Shown here piece after piece: positions 1-13,729 of a DNA stretch of 64,000 nt. The first letter of the stretch is position 1; every line of letters starts with the position of its first letter. The stretch comes from Pegea sp. RAD2-039 (lineage: Eukaryota > Chordata > Thaliacea > Salpida > Salpidae). The DNA lies in assembly GCA_034620365.1 (NCBI GenBank), contig JAQGEQ010000240.1, forward strand, positions 304,273-368,272, given 5' to 3'. Under the pieces are notes generated by a model. That model did no database searches, was not told the DNA's origin, and was given only the letters and a program-made list of their open reading frames with translations. Position numbers and translations under genes: made by a program.

Positions 1-580
1 AACTATATAAAGATTCAACGAATAAGCAACTCCAAAGATTACAGAAAAAAGAAAATGAATGAATCTGATTGGATAACAAAAAGCAATTGTATTAATCACT
101 AGTACAACAAGCATAATTGCATGTAAATGAACTGACAAAAACATTATGGATGTTCTTGTAGGAGCTATAAAAATCCAGAATAAAAAAGTGACAGCTATCT
201 GGGTGCTCAAAGAAATAGATTGTAAAATACAACTAATTCTCAACAAGAATTTTTCTACTCCTTTTGGCTGGTCTGAAATTGAACAATCTCAAATTTATAT
301 TTTCTACAAATATCAACAGGTAAGGAATTTAAATGAAACAAATTAAATTTATTGATATCTTCTGCTTCTAACCTGAAGTTTTGTTGCAGATTACGAGCAA
401 GAGTGATACAGATGATGTCAGCAGATATATAATCACAATAAATTCAGACCAATGTGTTAACTGATAAAAGGAAGTTTTTCCACCTCCTTTTAGATAGTTG
501 ATACATGAACAAGTTATTGCATATGACAAAGAGATAACTCGAATGAGGAATATTGTCAGTTGAGTTAGTTTTGCTTTTTC
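1..580 (-). CDS. Rolling-stone-like multipass membrane protein, copy 1 (cut by window edge)
   Basis: Two exons are visible on the minus strand: 580-373 and 272 to the window edge at base 1. The first follows an acceptor reading TTTTCCAG and ends at a GT donor; the second follows AATTTCAG, and the phases agree. The protein is almost the same as copy 2 (5356-6118). One difference seen is Leu for Phe in the VHFHAI stretch near base 133. Hydrophobic helices and the LTHW and FIAP-type motifs resemble the Drosophila rolling stone family of multipass membrane proteins, linked in flies to myoblast fusion; the assignment is from remembered family pattern. The 3' end lies outside the window and no first exon with a start codon was found. 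Confidence 0.55.
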
Positions 581-605
581 CTGGAAAATGTTGATTAGCT
601 GTTTA
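1..605. repeat. Direct repeat, first copy (pairs with 5539-6143)
   Basis: Bases 1-605 match 5539-6143 with only scattered substitutions, an offset of 5538 bases. The match covers the last two exons of the rolling-stone-like gene, the intron between them and a few bases of upstream intron, then stops abruptly. The left limit is unknown because the window begins inside the repeat. Confidence 0.85.
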
Positions 606-3600
606 ATCTTAGGTTTAGTTAAATTAAGAAAAAAAATGATAACACAATTTACTAGAATTAGTTTTACTTTTTAGTTTTAAATACTTAGATTTTGTTATCT
701 CAAGTAACTTGCTGTTACAAACCAATTTTACAAAAAGTTTCGTAGACTAAAAGATAAACTAAAATTTGCAAATCTTTATTAAAAGCAACTTACTTTGAGT
801 AGATAATAAAAATCAAAATGAGTCAAAAGAAGATGTTTTAGTTTTAATTCTTCAACAAAATCTTCCTTAAACTTTTCCATCTTCTCAGCGTAAATTTATC
901 TGCAAAATAATACTGAAGCATAAAATAATCGAAAAAATTTATGAGATTCTCAATCAAACTTAATTCGAAACTGAAAGAATATTTTTAAAAATTTATGAAG
1001 AATCAAAAAGTATAAACAAAAATGTATTGCTTAGAAATACAGAAAAAAATTCGGAGAAAAAATATATAAATAGGAAAACATCTTATGATCTAAAAAGCAT
1101 AAGTAGTTTATTTAATATGCAAATTTTTTTACTAAACTATTTAAATAGATAGAACAAAACTACTATATACGATATAAGGTTTGCTAAATGCTTATCATAA
1201 AACACAATTAAAAAATATTTTTACATTTCATTCTGAAGTTTTTCTTTCATAAACTACTCTTGTATAAACTGTGAACGACCAAATAGTTTAACACTGAATT
1301 GATAAAGGTCCCAGAAACATCAAAGTAGTTATTAAACTTATTATTTGATAGTTGAAGCTTTTCATAGCTTCAACGTTTCATGAAAAATTAGTTTCAACTA
1401 AAAATAGTTTAAATTTAGAAACTAAATTTGTTACTGAGCTTAAAATTAAAATCGTTTTCGAAATGTTTTAAAATTATCTAAAATAAAATTGTTTAAACTG
1501 ATGATAAAATCACCAAATTTTAGTAAATTATTTAAAAGCTAAACTAAAAAGTAGTTCTACATTTAGCTGAAAGCAAAATAGGAACAATGTAGACAATAAA
1601 TTTAAAAATATTTGTCTATAACAATTTCTATTAAATATTTTTCTAAACCTAAAGAATTTAAAGAAATTTGAAGAATTTTTGTCACAAAATATTTACTAAA
1701 GTAAAAATAGCGCCTGCTAAAAGGTTTATATATATGCTAATTTTTTAAAACCAATTTTTAATGTCATAAAAGTTTATTTTGTTTGATACAGCATACAATC
1801 AATATAAGTATATTTGAAATGTTTAAATCATGATATCTAGATAAATTTATTTATAAAATAAACGAGAAGATTAACTTTTAAACTTTAAAAGTTGTTTAAG
1901 TAACAAAGCTAATATTGATGTCAAGACAATAGATATATTTACTACAAAATGACTTTTATTATTTTTTCTACAAATCGTACAGTATTATGCCAACAAATAC
2001 TCTTACAAATGGACTTCTGTGAATATTTGATTTTAATAATATATATATAATAAACAGCTTCACAAGTTTTAAAGATGAAGATAAAAATTTCCAAAAATGG
2101 CAAAACATCTAAAACACTCTTGATAAAAGTGATTTGATCTTCTAAGTGACATTTCGATTTTTGTTACAAATGAAGCTATTATTATTGAAAAAAACCTTCA
2201 ACAAAATCAAATTAAACTCAATCTAAAGGTCTTTTGAAATTCAAAGAAAACCTTTAATGACATCTAAAAAAATTGTTGACAAGAACTAGTTTAAATCAAA
2301 TAATTATTAGTATTTATCATTTTAATTAACTAATAAAAAGAGTTAGTGGCTCTATAAATAAAGAACTTTAGCTATACAAATATTCTGTATCAATCACTAC
2401 TAGTACAAACTTTTTGTTAAAAAGAATTTTAATTTGTAAACAATTCAGAGAACTAATTAAATTTGAAAAATGTTATAAACGCTCAGTATGATTTCAAAAT
2501 CTTTTTAAAACGATATTTTAGCTTTTAGCTAAAAAGCTATTTTTGTAAATATGTAAACAATATTTACTAGTGAGATAAAATACAAAAAAGAGATTTGAGT
2601 GAATATATAAAAAACTATTTCATAAATAGATTTATTAGATAAATTAAATAAACCCAACATGCTTTGATTGTTTGATAAAAACCAAACTTTTTCAAAAAGA
2701 AATAGTACATTTTGAGTTTTTCGCAAAAGAATCAAAACTTCTCTTTACCTAACTTAATCTTAACAAGTGCAAAACAAACAATAGAATTAAAAGATCAACT
2801 CTATAAATAAAATATAATTAAACGTTTTGTTTTGTTGGAAAAAATCTAAAAAGTTTGATTTTAACTCAAACCTAAAAATAGAAATCTTGATTTTGTTTAA
2901 TTTTTTTGTGTTTATCTTTTAAGGTTTGTTTGAAAAAAAAGTGTCAAAAATAATTGTCGGTGATATTTTTCTAAAAACTAGTTTTTTTTTAATAATTTTT
3001 CGTAAAATCACCTTAAATAATTTGTATAAAAGCTTTGTTAAGGTTTTAAAAGGACTAAATTTAAAGTAAATGCAAAAAATAATATATAAAAACAATATAT
3101 TTTTTTATTTAAATAAGCTGAAAAATTGGTTTTAAGTCACAATTGCTTTATTTTTGTATTTGATACTCATTAAAATAGAAAATTGTTTCAAACGCAGATA
3201 AATCTTGGATAAAATCTAATAAGTTCTGAAATTAAACAAAAACTGTTTAACAAAATCAGAAACAAATTTAGTTTAAAAAAATCTTTTCAAGTTTTGACAA
3301 AATTAGAAAAAAACATTTTTTTCTTATTAATATATTTGAAATAAATTAAGAGCAATATTCTTAAAATCTAAAAATGAAGTTATGAACAGAGAGACTTGTA
3401 AAATGGGAATTCATTAAATAGAATTCTATTATTTGTAAATTCATTGATTTTTTATGATGAATCCATCATCAAAGTATGATTTGAATCTTCTGTACTTTAT
3501 GTTGAAATGATGTTGTTGAAAGAAGACGTCAAATTTAAATTCACTGCAAAGTTAAAGTAAAGGAACCAAATCTCAATGGCAAAGGAAGTCAAGATAAATA

Positions 3601-5355
3601 GGTTTAAAAAGAAACCATTAGTCTCCTCTGACCTTTTAACCTATTAAATCACAGCAGAGATAGCAAATGGTTTATTGAGTCAAGTCTAGTTCTACTTTGT
3701 CATGCTTGAAGATAATGAACTTAGAAAAATACCTAAAAAAATTGACATTAAAAAAAGGAACTGAAAATGAAATCCATGATGAAAAAATCTCACATCTCAA
3801 GTAATCAGAAAAGATTATGAAAAAATAAAATTAACGGGTCATTCAAAGTAGATATGGACACTGTTAAAACTCTATTCTACTTACGTTTGTACTAAGTTAG
3901 AGTTTAGAGTCTTTTATTTTTTTAAATTCAAAATCTTCTGTATTTAAGCTTCCACCTTAAATAGAATATTATAAGATTTGAATGTGTCCAAAGATAGTTT
4001 ATTAAACTTTTTTAAGATGTGCTATACTCTTTTTCTTTTACAAAGACATTCTCCTTAAGCTGAATCCCTGCAACGTATATGTTTTCTCTCAGGACTTTTA
4101 TTACTGTTTAGAATTATTAATGGTTTCTTTTCAGACTATGATTTTTTCTCAGAGGTTTTCTGGATTAACCCTACTATTAATTTATTTACACTCAGTTAAT
4201 TTAATAGAGTAGTTTTGATTTGTAGCTTTTTTTTTTCTATCACTAAACTCTTTGAAAATTATTTTGAAAAACATAATATCAGTAATCTTGTTGACGAATA
4301 ATATACAACAATTTTTTCATTTACACCGTAGTTTTTAATTCATATTTTCATAGTATACTAAAATTTATTTTTGAAATACAAAAACTTATTGATAAAATAA
4401 TCAAGAAAAACTTCTGCAGCAGTGTTTTTGAAATTTATTATAAAAATGAAAGAAGAAATTAGAATGCCACAAACAAATTGAGAAAAGTTGAAATTTGATA
4501 AAAAAAAATTGTAACACTTTTCATAGTTGAGCTGGTTGGCTGGTAAATAAAAGGTTGTCAAAAAAGTTTCTAAGCTTTTAACTATGATAAGGTTTTGGTA
4601 GAAGACAACAAAGTTGATACTTTTATCAAACTATTTTTATAAACACTACCGTTAAGATTTATATGAAATGTAGCTAGCTAGTGGTTTGCTTATTCAATTA
4701 TTACGAAAAACAGTAAGCAGATTATTGTTTTAAATTAATCATTAAAACAATTTTTATATTATTAATAATTAATAAAGTTTTCCGTTCCTGCTGAATACTC
4801 TAATCTGATAATTGAAGCGAAATTGATCTTACGGTTTTGGTTTGTCAAACGTAAACAATAATTTGAATTTGTGTAAGTAAGTTTCAAAGTTGATTTTATC
4901 AAATCATTATATAACATCTAATGCAATTAAGTAATTAAATCTTTTAAACTATCAAACAACTCAGATACATATTCCGTTATTTAAGCTTTAAGTAAACTTA
5001 TCTTAAACAATTCAACTTTCAGAATACAAATCTTACTGCTGTAACAGATAAAGAGCTTTTTTACTTCTTTCAGCGATAAAGACAAGAGATGCCTTCAATT
5101 TAAAAAATGACTTAGTGTAGATGGCCAACAACTTTCCAGATTGGATACTACTACTAAATCTAAAACACAGGCTAAAACACAAATTACTTGACTAACATTT
5201 TAATCAGAAGAAAATAATACAAGAAAAGAACAATAAAAGGATAGTCTATACAAAAATGCTTTACAATGTATTAAAAGTATTTGGTGGTAAATCTAGCATA
5301 ATAATATTATACAAAAAATAATTGAAAAATTATTATTTAAATTTCAAACCTGTTC
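606..5355. other. Intergenic, no supportable gene
   Basis: Very AT-rich sequence with only short chance reading frames in both strands. No RNA gene, terminal inverted repeat or tandem array was recognised. Part of it must hold the first exon of rolling-stone copy 1, which I could not identify. Confidence 0.6.
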
Positions 5356-6118
5356 TTATTTAGTTGAAGCTCTGCAAGATAACTTTACTTTCAGAAATTT
5401 GTATATCAGGACACAAATAGTGTTGATTATGAAAGGTGGAAAGATTGAAAATATACAAACAAATATGACAACATTAGTTTTATTCAAACTCCAATCCGTC
5501 AATGGACCATAAACAGCAGATTTAATGTCTAACAAATAAACTATATAAAGATTCAACGAATAAGCAACTCCAAAGATTACAGAAAAAAGAAAATGAATGA
5601 ATCTAATTGGATAACAAAAAGCAATTGTATTAATCACTAGTACAACAAGCATAATTGCATGAAAATGAACTGACAAAAACATTATGGATGTTCTTGTAGG
5701 AGCTATAAAAATCCAGAATAAAAAAGTGACAGCTATCTGGGTGCTCAAAGAAATAGATTGTAAAATACAACTAATTCTCAACAAGAATTTTTCTACTCCT
5801 TTTGGCTGGTCTGAAATTGAACAATCTCAAATTTATATTTTCTACAAATATCAACAGGTAAGGAATTTAAATGAAACAAATTAAATTTATTGACATCTTC
5901 TGCTTCTAACCTGAAGTTTTGTTGCAGATTACGAGCAAGAGTGATACAGATGATGTCAGCAGATATATAATCACAATAAATTCAGACCAATGTGTTAACT
6001 GATAAAAGGAAGTTTTTCCACCTCCTTTTAGATAGTTGATACATGAACAAGTTATTGCATAAGACAAAGAGATAACTCGAATGAGGAATATTGTCAGTTG
6101 AGTTAATTTCGCTTTTTC
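5356..6118 (-). CDS. Rolling-stone-like multipass membrane protein, copy 2
   Basis: Two joined exons, 6118-5911 (208 bases) and 5810-5356 (stop TAA), keep one frame and give about 220 residues. The intron of about 100 bases has GT-AG ends. Five to six hydrophobic helices are seen. Family-like features are an early LTHW segment, then a helix ending FLFWIFIAP, a helix starting VHFHAIML, the motif YPIRFIHF and a late YGPLTDWS segment before the last helix, which match the order in rolling-stone-like proteins. The family is usually about 270 residues, so 30-50 N-terminal residues with the start codon should lie in an upstream exon above 6118 that I could not place. The role in this animal is unknown; a plasma-membrane protein is inferred. 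Confidence 0.6.
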
Positions 6119-6143
6119 CTGAAAAATGTTGATTAGCTGTTTA
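5539..6143. repeat. Direct repeat, second copy (pairs with 1-605)
   Basis: Second copy of the duplicated segment. Similarity ends near 6143, where the two flanks become unrelated. The remaining sequence 5' of the exons is different in the two copies, so either the duplication was partial or the noncoding DNA has drifted beyond recognition. Confidence 0.85.
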
Positions 6144-9100
6144 AGTTAAAGATTAGTTAAACTATTAAAAATAATTTCTAAATGAAAAAATTACTTTGAA
6201 TGAATGATAAAATTCAAATTGGTTCAAAAACAAATGCGTTAATTTGAATTCTTCCAAAAAAATCTTCAAAGATTTGTTCATTTTATTATCTTAGCTGGAA
6301 AAGACTGATTAAAAATTCTAAAAAAGACATAAAAATGTCAAACTTGTTTTAAAGAATTTTTGAAAAACATTTCTATAGTTTTTAAGAACACTTTTTCAAA
6401 TAACAATTTTTAGTTTTGTTCCTGGCGAGTTTAAATATTCAAAGTACAAAAAAAGGATGAAATCCAAAACAACTACTAGTTGATATATAGCTTAATTTTC
6501 ACTGAGCAATTCCAATGCTAATCAAAAAGTTAACTGTAAAAATTGTACCAAGTACAAATAAGGTAAACGTTTTGAAAAATCGTTTGACAATTTCTATCTT
6601 TGAAATTTTTTTTAATATATAGCTTTAGTCTTAAGCAATATAAAACAACATTTAAATAAACAATTTCATAAAACATTTACACAATTAATAAACTTCAAAT
6701 AGAATAAACAACTAAACTAAATGCAATGATCATTTAGAAATTGCAGATAATTTTTTGAAATTTTTAATTTTTTTTAAAGATATTATGTAATGTTAAGTTA
6801 AACTGTTTTATTCAATTTGTTTTTTCTTACTTTTTATCAGGATCAAAAACGGTTGAATATTTGTAGAATTTATTGTCAAATTATTGCTTTGTAGATTATG
6901 GTTGCTTAAAAATTTTGAACTATAAAACTCAGGGAAAGTTGAAGGTATTTGTCTAGTTTTATGCGTCTTGAGAACAAAATACTTTGGTGTAGCTACTTAA
7001 ATAAGTCTTCACCATCTCAATAATTGCTATAAACTTTCTAGGATAGATTCAAGTAGCTGATAAACCAAATTTATTGTTTAAAAAGCCATTTTAGAATGTT
7101 TCTCATCAAAAACTCTTTTAATTAGTATCAATAAGCAATCTTAAAGTAACTTTAAATAAAGTGGTAGAGATAAAATATTTAATTGAAAAAGTAAATATGA
7201 GAAAAATATTATTTAGATATGCTGTGCAGGAAAAATTTTAAAGCAGTTGTAACTCAACTATTTCAAAATATAGTTTTATCAAATTAAAAAACTGTGTATT
7301 AAAAGTAATATTTGTAGTTTGGTTGTTGTTGGTTTAACAGTTGTTAGACAACTTTTCATTAGGCGGATATTACAAACTAAAGTCTGAAATTTATTTAAAG
7401 TTGAGTTGAAAAATATTTAAATTTTTGTAATAGAATTACAAATTAGAAATAAACTTTGTTTCTTGTGGTCGTTAATAAACTGAAGGACTTTAGAAAGAAT
7501 TTGATAATATATTGTTAACTGCAATGTTTAATCAGTAATTGATTTATTTGCTTTCAAGTTATACATATTTTCATTAGACTAATTTGGTGAAAAACGTTAG
7601 CTTATTTTTAAGAGATCTCTTGTAAAAAATAATTTTTAATAAAAGACAACTTCTTATATATATATTTGAGAAAAGATGTTTACAAGTTGAGTAAATATTT
7701 AAATATCTAACTCAAATGGTGAGCAAGCTTTCACTTTATAACTTTTAAGTCATAAACAGTAAATGATATTTCATCAATTGACATTTGAGAAGTCTTAAAA
7801 TAGTCTAATATACTTGTTATCAAAAATTTTAACAAAAACAAGTACATAAAGTTTTACTGAGAAAAACTATTTATTGACAGCGTTTGTTAAATCAAAAAAA
7901 GAAAATTGCAAGATAAACATAATTGTAAAAATTTCTGCAAATTAATTTAAAATAAACGAAAAAGCAAATTTAATCAAATCAAGTTTTATTGAACTTTCGA
8001 CTTAAATTTCAATGAATTTCAAAATATTTTCAGACTTTTTTAAATAGAACTTAAGGTGGCATGACATTTAAAAAATTGATAATAATATAATTATCGCAAT
8101 TTTCTTATTTCACTATCTAGACCATTAAACAAAATTTTGAGCTGAAAACAGTTTTATCGACACAAGCTAGAAAAGCTAGATTAAATAATAAATAATATTT
8201 TTAGAGTTTTCTTTTGAATGTGAAGCATTCATATTTGTTTGAATAACAAATCATACAGAAATAATTAATTATCTAAGATTAATCTACAATTTTTATAATT
8301 TGTTTTATAAATAATTTATTTGCTTGCCTCTTTACTTAATGAAGATTTACATTTTATTTTTCCCAACATATCTTCAATAATTTTAAATGGTAAAAATATT
8401 TACAAAATGAAAAGCAACATTGATATCTTTCACTAACAATTCTGTTTCTTTCATAAATGTGAAAATTTTTAATTTATTCATAATCAGTATCAAAATTATT
8501 TTCAAGTTAAACTGCTTATAATTTTACTTGTAATTAATTATTCTATAACCGCAGTGTAGCATCATCAAGCCCACCTAACACGACGAAGGTTTCGACAAGT
8601 ATCTGTCTAATAAATTATTTGAGAATTAAGATCATACATTTAAAAACACAAACAGAAACTTAATTCAAAATAAACCCTTTGGTAAGAAAGTAATTTCTTC
8701 AAAAGCTTCTTAGTAACCTAACGCTATTTAGTAGTCATCTTTATGATGAGATTTCAAAAATGGATTATCTGAACCTAACTGATGAGAAAAGTAATTATTT
8801 TATTTGTCGAATACTACAGCGAGGTCTAATGGAAACACATTTTTTAAATTGGTTAAATTTCATTCCTTCAAAATAAACTAATGGAAATTTTAAAAATGTA
8901 TCTTTTTGTCGTTTGAAAATGCGGGTAAAAGATAAGACTGAACAAGAAAAATTAATTTATTCTGAAAATTGCAGTTTAGAAATAAAAATCAAATTTACAT
9001 AATCTTGAATATTTTTGAATATAAATAAAGCATAGTTAGTTTATTCGTAAAAAAATAATTTAGAAAGTTATTGAAAGCATCCTGTGAAATATCCCAAAAA

Positions 9101-9198
9101 TTGGTATTGAGAATAGAAAAGGTTCTACAAAATAAAATAGAAAAATCAGATACAGAAAAGCAGATTATGCTCAAGTTGAAGGTTAAATACAAGTCTTA
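6144..9198. other. Intergenic, no supportable gene
   Basis: AT-rich and without a convincing frame. The first exon of rolling-stone copy 2 may lie here. A short patch of more even composition near 8550-8600 does not fold or read as any RNA or protein that I recognise. Confidence 0.55.
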
Positions 9199-10206
9199 TC
9201 AAACTCGGCTTGATTGGTTTTCAGATGAGCTTGGATGTTTAAGCTCATAAGAGTTTTGCGAAAAACAATTGATCAAGATTTTGTAATCTGAAAACGAATA
9301 AAAACTTGATAAGACAAACACAAAAATATTAATATCGTATATGACCACTTTGTAAATTTTTGGAGCAGTTTTTGCAATACAAAACTCAGAAATAATCTTA
9401 CAAATACTGATTGATAAAAGCATAGTAAAAGTACTGATTACAGACAAACGAATAACATTTTTCAAATCTGCTGATTTTTTATCAGTTACGTTTTTCTTCG
9501 AATTTTTGAGAAAAACCTTGGTCTGGTTAACATGAACTTTCAAGGGATACACAAATAACCCAAAGAGCAAGACTTGAGAAACAAAAGTCAGTACAAACCC
9601 AAAAGTAGAAGCTACATCAAAAATCGATCGTTCTTTACTTCTAACACATCCATGTTCTGTCATCGTGTATGAACTTGATAAGTAAACCATGCAAAATGTA
9701 CCCAGACAACCGAAATTAAACATTATAAGAGTCAACCAACTGATTATATTCACAAATTTAGTGCTCAAATGCTTTAACATTTTATTTTTATACAAAACTT
9801 GATTTCTAAACCATAAGAAGTTGAAAATAGTTACAAAGCATAATCCATGTAAAGTAAAAAGAATATCCACCATAATTCCACAAGGAGTTGTCCGACCGAT
9901 CATTGGATGAAGCAATTCCATAATTAAAAGAGTGTTGGATGCAAGATATCTCAAAATAACAAAACTAAGAAAAAGCTGAATAACACTCCACATAATTTTA
10001 TACTTAATAATATTATTTTGTTTTGTCAATTCTTGCAACTTCATCTTTTTATACCTTTTAAATGAAACCATAAAATAAATAGTTAAAACCAACAAGATTA
10101 AAAGAATAACTTGAGGAAGAATCCATAAGTATTTATAAACTTGATTTTGATTTTCAGTAAAATTTGAGTTTACAGATGAATTATCGACCAAAACAGTGTT
10201 CTCCAT
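9199..10206 (-). CDS. Seven-transmembrane protein, receptor-like, family not placed
   Basis: A single uninterrupted frame of 335 residues. The first true ATG is at 10206-10204, giving a start MENTVLVDN; the frame is open further upstream but without ATG. The N-terminal tail holds probable N-glycosylation sites (NSS, NFT) and precedes seven hydrophobic helices. Helix 3 ends in FLWFRNQ, the loop after helix 4 carries Cys near a TEHGC segment, and helix 7 reads FVLSSFYSF. There is no DRY after helix 3 and no NPxxY in helix 7, so it does not look like a standard rhodopsin-class receptor. The C-terminal tail is serine-rich. It could be a lineage-specific chemoreceptor-like protein. It appears intronless and complete. 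Confidence 0.6.
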   Translation of the reverse strand: MENTVLVDNSSVNSNFTENQNQVYKYLWILPQVILLILLVLTIYFMVSFKRYKKMKLQELTKQNNIIKYKIMWSVIQLFLSFVILRYLASNTLLIMELLHPMIGRTTPCGIMVDILFTLHGLCFVTIFNFLWFRNQVLYKNKMLKHLSTKFVNIISWLTLIMFNFGCLGTFCMVYLSSSYTMTEHGCVRSKERSIFDVASTFGFVLTFVSQVLLFGLFVYPLKVHVNQTKVFLKNSKKNVTDKKSADLKNVIRLSVISTFTMLLSISICKIISEFCIAKTAPKIYKVVIYDINIFVFVLSSFYSFSDYKILINCFSQNSYELKHPSSSENQSSRV

Positions 10207-13200
10207 TAAAAAAATGATTTTAAAAATCCCACAAATATTTATACAATCCACTATAAAAAATATCAATTATTAGATTTATCTAATCAGGCTACAATATGAT
10301 TATTTATAGCAGAGGCTTGTGTAAATTATAATTCTTAGAAAATAAAGATTAAAAAAATTATTTACAAAATGCTTCAACATACATTTAGAAATATAAGCTA
10401 ATTTTATTGAAACTTTTTAACAGTAACAAATCTTTTTCTAGTTTGTTTGTTTTCAAATTATTCTTAAACTATATTCTATTATAAATTTAACAAGATGAAG
10501 ATGAGATTATGAAAGCTATGTAGATAGTTTCGCTAGTTTAGGTCTATGAGAAAGTTTTGAGCAAAAGTTTTCTTTATACTCATTCAGAAAACTTAATAAA
10601 TTGATTTTTATAATAATTTTTATTTTTGTAAGTAGTTAAAATTTGATTTTCTTATCATTTTGTATCTTCATACAAAAGAAAGTTCATATTAAAGAATAAA
10701 ATCTCCAAACTAACTCCACTTAAAGTAAAAATAATTATTCATCTCTATTCTTATTTCTGCCTTTTAGGATGAGTTTCTTAATAATACTTAATTTGTAAAT
10801 ACAAATATACAAAATGTCATTTTTAATATTACTTCCCTCTGTAAGATGCAAGTTGGAATAGATTGAACAAAAATCAACCAAAAATAAAAACGATATATGT
10901 AAACAGGAAGCTCTTTTGCAAAACTATTTTTTAAAATAATATCTGTGTTAAAACAAATAAACATTATAAATATATTATCAAACTTCATTGAAGTATTCCG
11001 AAATATTTATAAAAACGTTTTTATTACTACTCTATACAAATTCAATTAATTGAAAAATCAACTAGTCATCAATAAGTAGCTAAAATAATTATTCAAAATT
11101 TCCTTCAAATAGTTTCAAAATATTTAGCTTTTATAAATAGTTCGAAAATAGATTCAGTAAAAACAAAAATTTCATACGAGTAGAAATATTTAAAATTTCA
11201 AAATTTAAATTTATTCTTCATTTTCTAAACAAATACTTTTGTATCTTTACTATTTAGATTAAGTGCTTAAACAAAATTATAAACAATCAATAAGAAACTG
11301 AAAAGTTAAAAAGAAGTTTAATACTAAGATGAGCTGTAAGTATTGTGTAAGTTATGTAGTAAAAAAAGTATCAAAGTATGTATTAAAAGATGACTAGCAA
11401 ATAAGAAAATTGTCGATATTAGCAAAATTACCAATTTTTTAAAAATAAACTTATTAAAAAAAACCAAAGCTATTTTAAAGCAAATCAAATTTTTATTGTT
11501 TGATAGGTAAACGGTTAAAATAGTTTTATTTAAAAAAAAATTATATATATTTTAAAATAGACTTTGTGTCAATTTTAAGGGTAAACGTTTCTAAGTATTA
11601 TAACCTGACTGTCTATTTATCTAAAAATAAACAAAATATTTTAGCTAGTTATACCAAAAATTTTACTTTAACCTCATAATATATATATACAAAAAACTAC
11701 CTTTTTTATTAATAGTTAAGTAAAAGTTTATAAGATATAGCCACATCATAAGATATAAAAAGCGAATAATTTTATATTTTGCAAAAACAAAGAAAATCAG
11801 TTGCTCTAAAATCTTATCACTTTAAATTATCACTTTTACCATAAAAACAACAAGCACAAGTTTGTTTTATCCACAGCTTCAAATTTTTAGTAAACTTCGA
11901 AAGTAAATTTCTCAACTTTAAATAATGTCAATTTTTTCACAAATTTTTAGATAGATCTATAACTTTAATATAAAGTATACGTTAATTTAAAAAATAGCAA
12001 AGAAGTTTAAATTTAGAAGTACAAATAAGCATCAAAAACTAAGAAAGCTGTTTTACGCTATAAACAAATTTTATCTTCAAGACCCTTTTTATCAATACAT
12101 TTTACAACAGAAACTGAAACAAAAACTTTGAGAACTCATCATACGAAGAGTGTATTAAGACAATTTACGAAATAAGATATTTAATGACTATGTTAAAAAA
12201 CCTTCTTAATTTCTGATCTTGATGTGGAACTGAAAGGAGATTGTATTATTTAAAAGTTGAATACAGTTACCTGAAAACTAATTCATTATTAGAAATAAGA
12301 TGAAAGTTTTCAAAAGGTTTTCAAATTAAAGATGGCTTTCAAAGTATTTAATAAGCAAAACTGCTTAAACTTTACTTAAATAACTTAATAAATTATCTAT
12401 AAGTTGTCTTTAACAAAATATAACTTTATTTATACCTATATACAACAAATATGCATTTACTCATTTAATAAAGCGATACTTATACTGATTTTTGAACTTT
12501 TATTTTTTTTAAGCTAAATTAATGCTTTAAGTTAATGCTAAATTTAAATTAATGCTAAATTAATGCTTTAATTAATGCTCTTGAAAATTTAAAAAGCAAT
12601 ACCAAACTATCATTAAACACATTTTGGGTAATCTTACAAACTTTAAAATGAAAAACATAATTCAAAGTCAATATGCTGGTATGTTATCTACTTGTACATA
12701 CTTTTATATCTTATGTAATATATACAAAATGTGTGAGAGTTAAGCTAAAAAAATCCTGAGCTTCAAGAGCTTTCAAGCCAGACAGATTATGCAAAGTTTT
12801 GTTTAAATTTTGTAAAACTGAAACATAAATATTTGAAAATGTTTTAATAGACTATAATATAATTCTACTATATTATACTATAATTCTTATTGCTTAGCTT
12901 TTAAATTCATTAAACGTTATTTCGTTGTTAGTTTTTGATCATTTTAAAATATGCTGCTAATAAACCAGCTCCAACATGAATGAGTAATTGATTATTTAAA
13001 AAAATATCTTAATGAATTTCATCTTTGATTACTGTTTGCTGGTCAAAGACTTACCGTTTTTAAAAGAAAAACATTTGTTTCTATCTTTTTTAAAATTTAT
13101 TTATTTACTTTATTTTAAAAGAATACATTTTTACTTACAGATTTATTTGTAGAATAATATTTAGACCACTCAAAAATTGCTTATTTTATTAAAATAATGG

Positions 13201-13729
13201 AATTTTTATACAGTTTCCATTTGAAAAAAGATTTTCTGAAAGAAATTCAATTTATACATATACAATAACTAGTGGTTCTTCAAACTATTTTGTTTTTCGA
13301 TATTATATTTTTTGTTTGCACCAGATAATTTAACAAACGAGCTCCTCTATTGATATTCAAAAGGTTTTGGAAATCTTTATTATTTAAAAATGAAATAAAC
13401 CACTTATATATATTCTACAAGTAATATTAACTAAGAAACTGTTTATTAAATGAAAGTAACACTAAATACAAGTTAGTAAATAGTCTTATCACAAATAAAT
13501 AAACTATTATATCCTTCTATATTCCTTTTCTTAAGATATTTTCAATGAATTCTATAGTTTCTTTACCAGCATTAATACTTATTAAACATTTAATAGCAAA
13601 AAATAGTTGAACTATAAGCTACTTTTTAAAGATACAATAATCTTAACACTAGTATAAAGTTTATTTTTTGCTAATTCTGACCAAAATTAGAGTTTTTTAA
13701 GCAAGTTTCCGCTTCTATCTTCTTTTTTT
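10207..13729. other. Intergenic, no supportable gene
   Basis: AT-rich DNA upstream of the seven-TM gene. Only short chance frames are seen. The one local structure is the small TTAATGCT repeat near 12.5 kb. Confidence 0.55.
12512..12580. repeat. Small imperfect repeat of TTAATGCT
   Basis: The octamer TTAATGCT occurs about five times in 69 bases, separated by 2-10 A/T bases. It looks like a slippage product and has no evident function. Confidence 0.7.

Noticed and set aside
8550-8610. Less AT-rich patch resembling a structured RNA
   Set aside because: No tRNA, snRNA or snoRNA box motifs could be identified on either strand.
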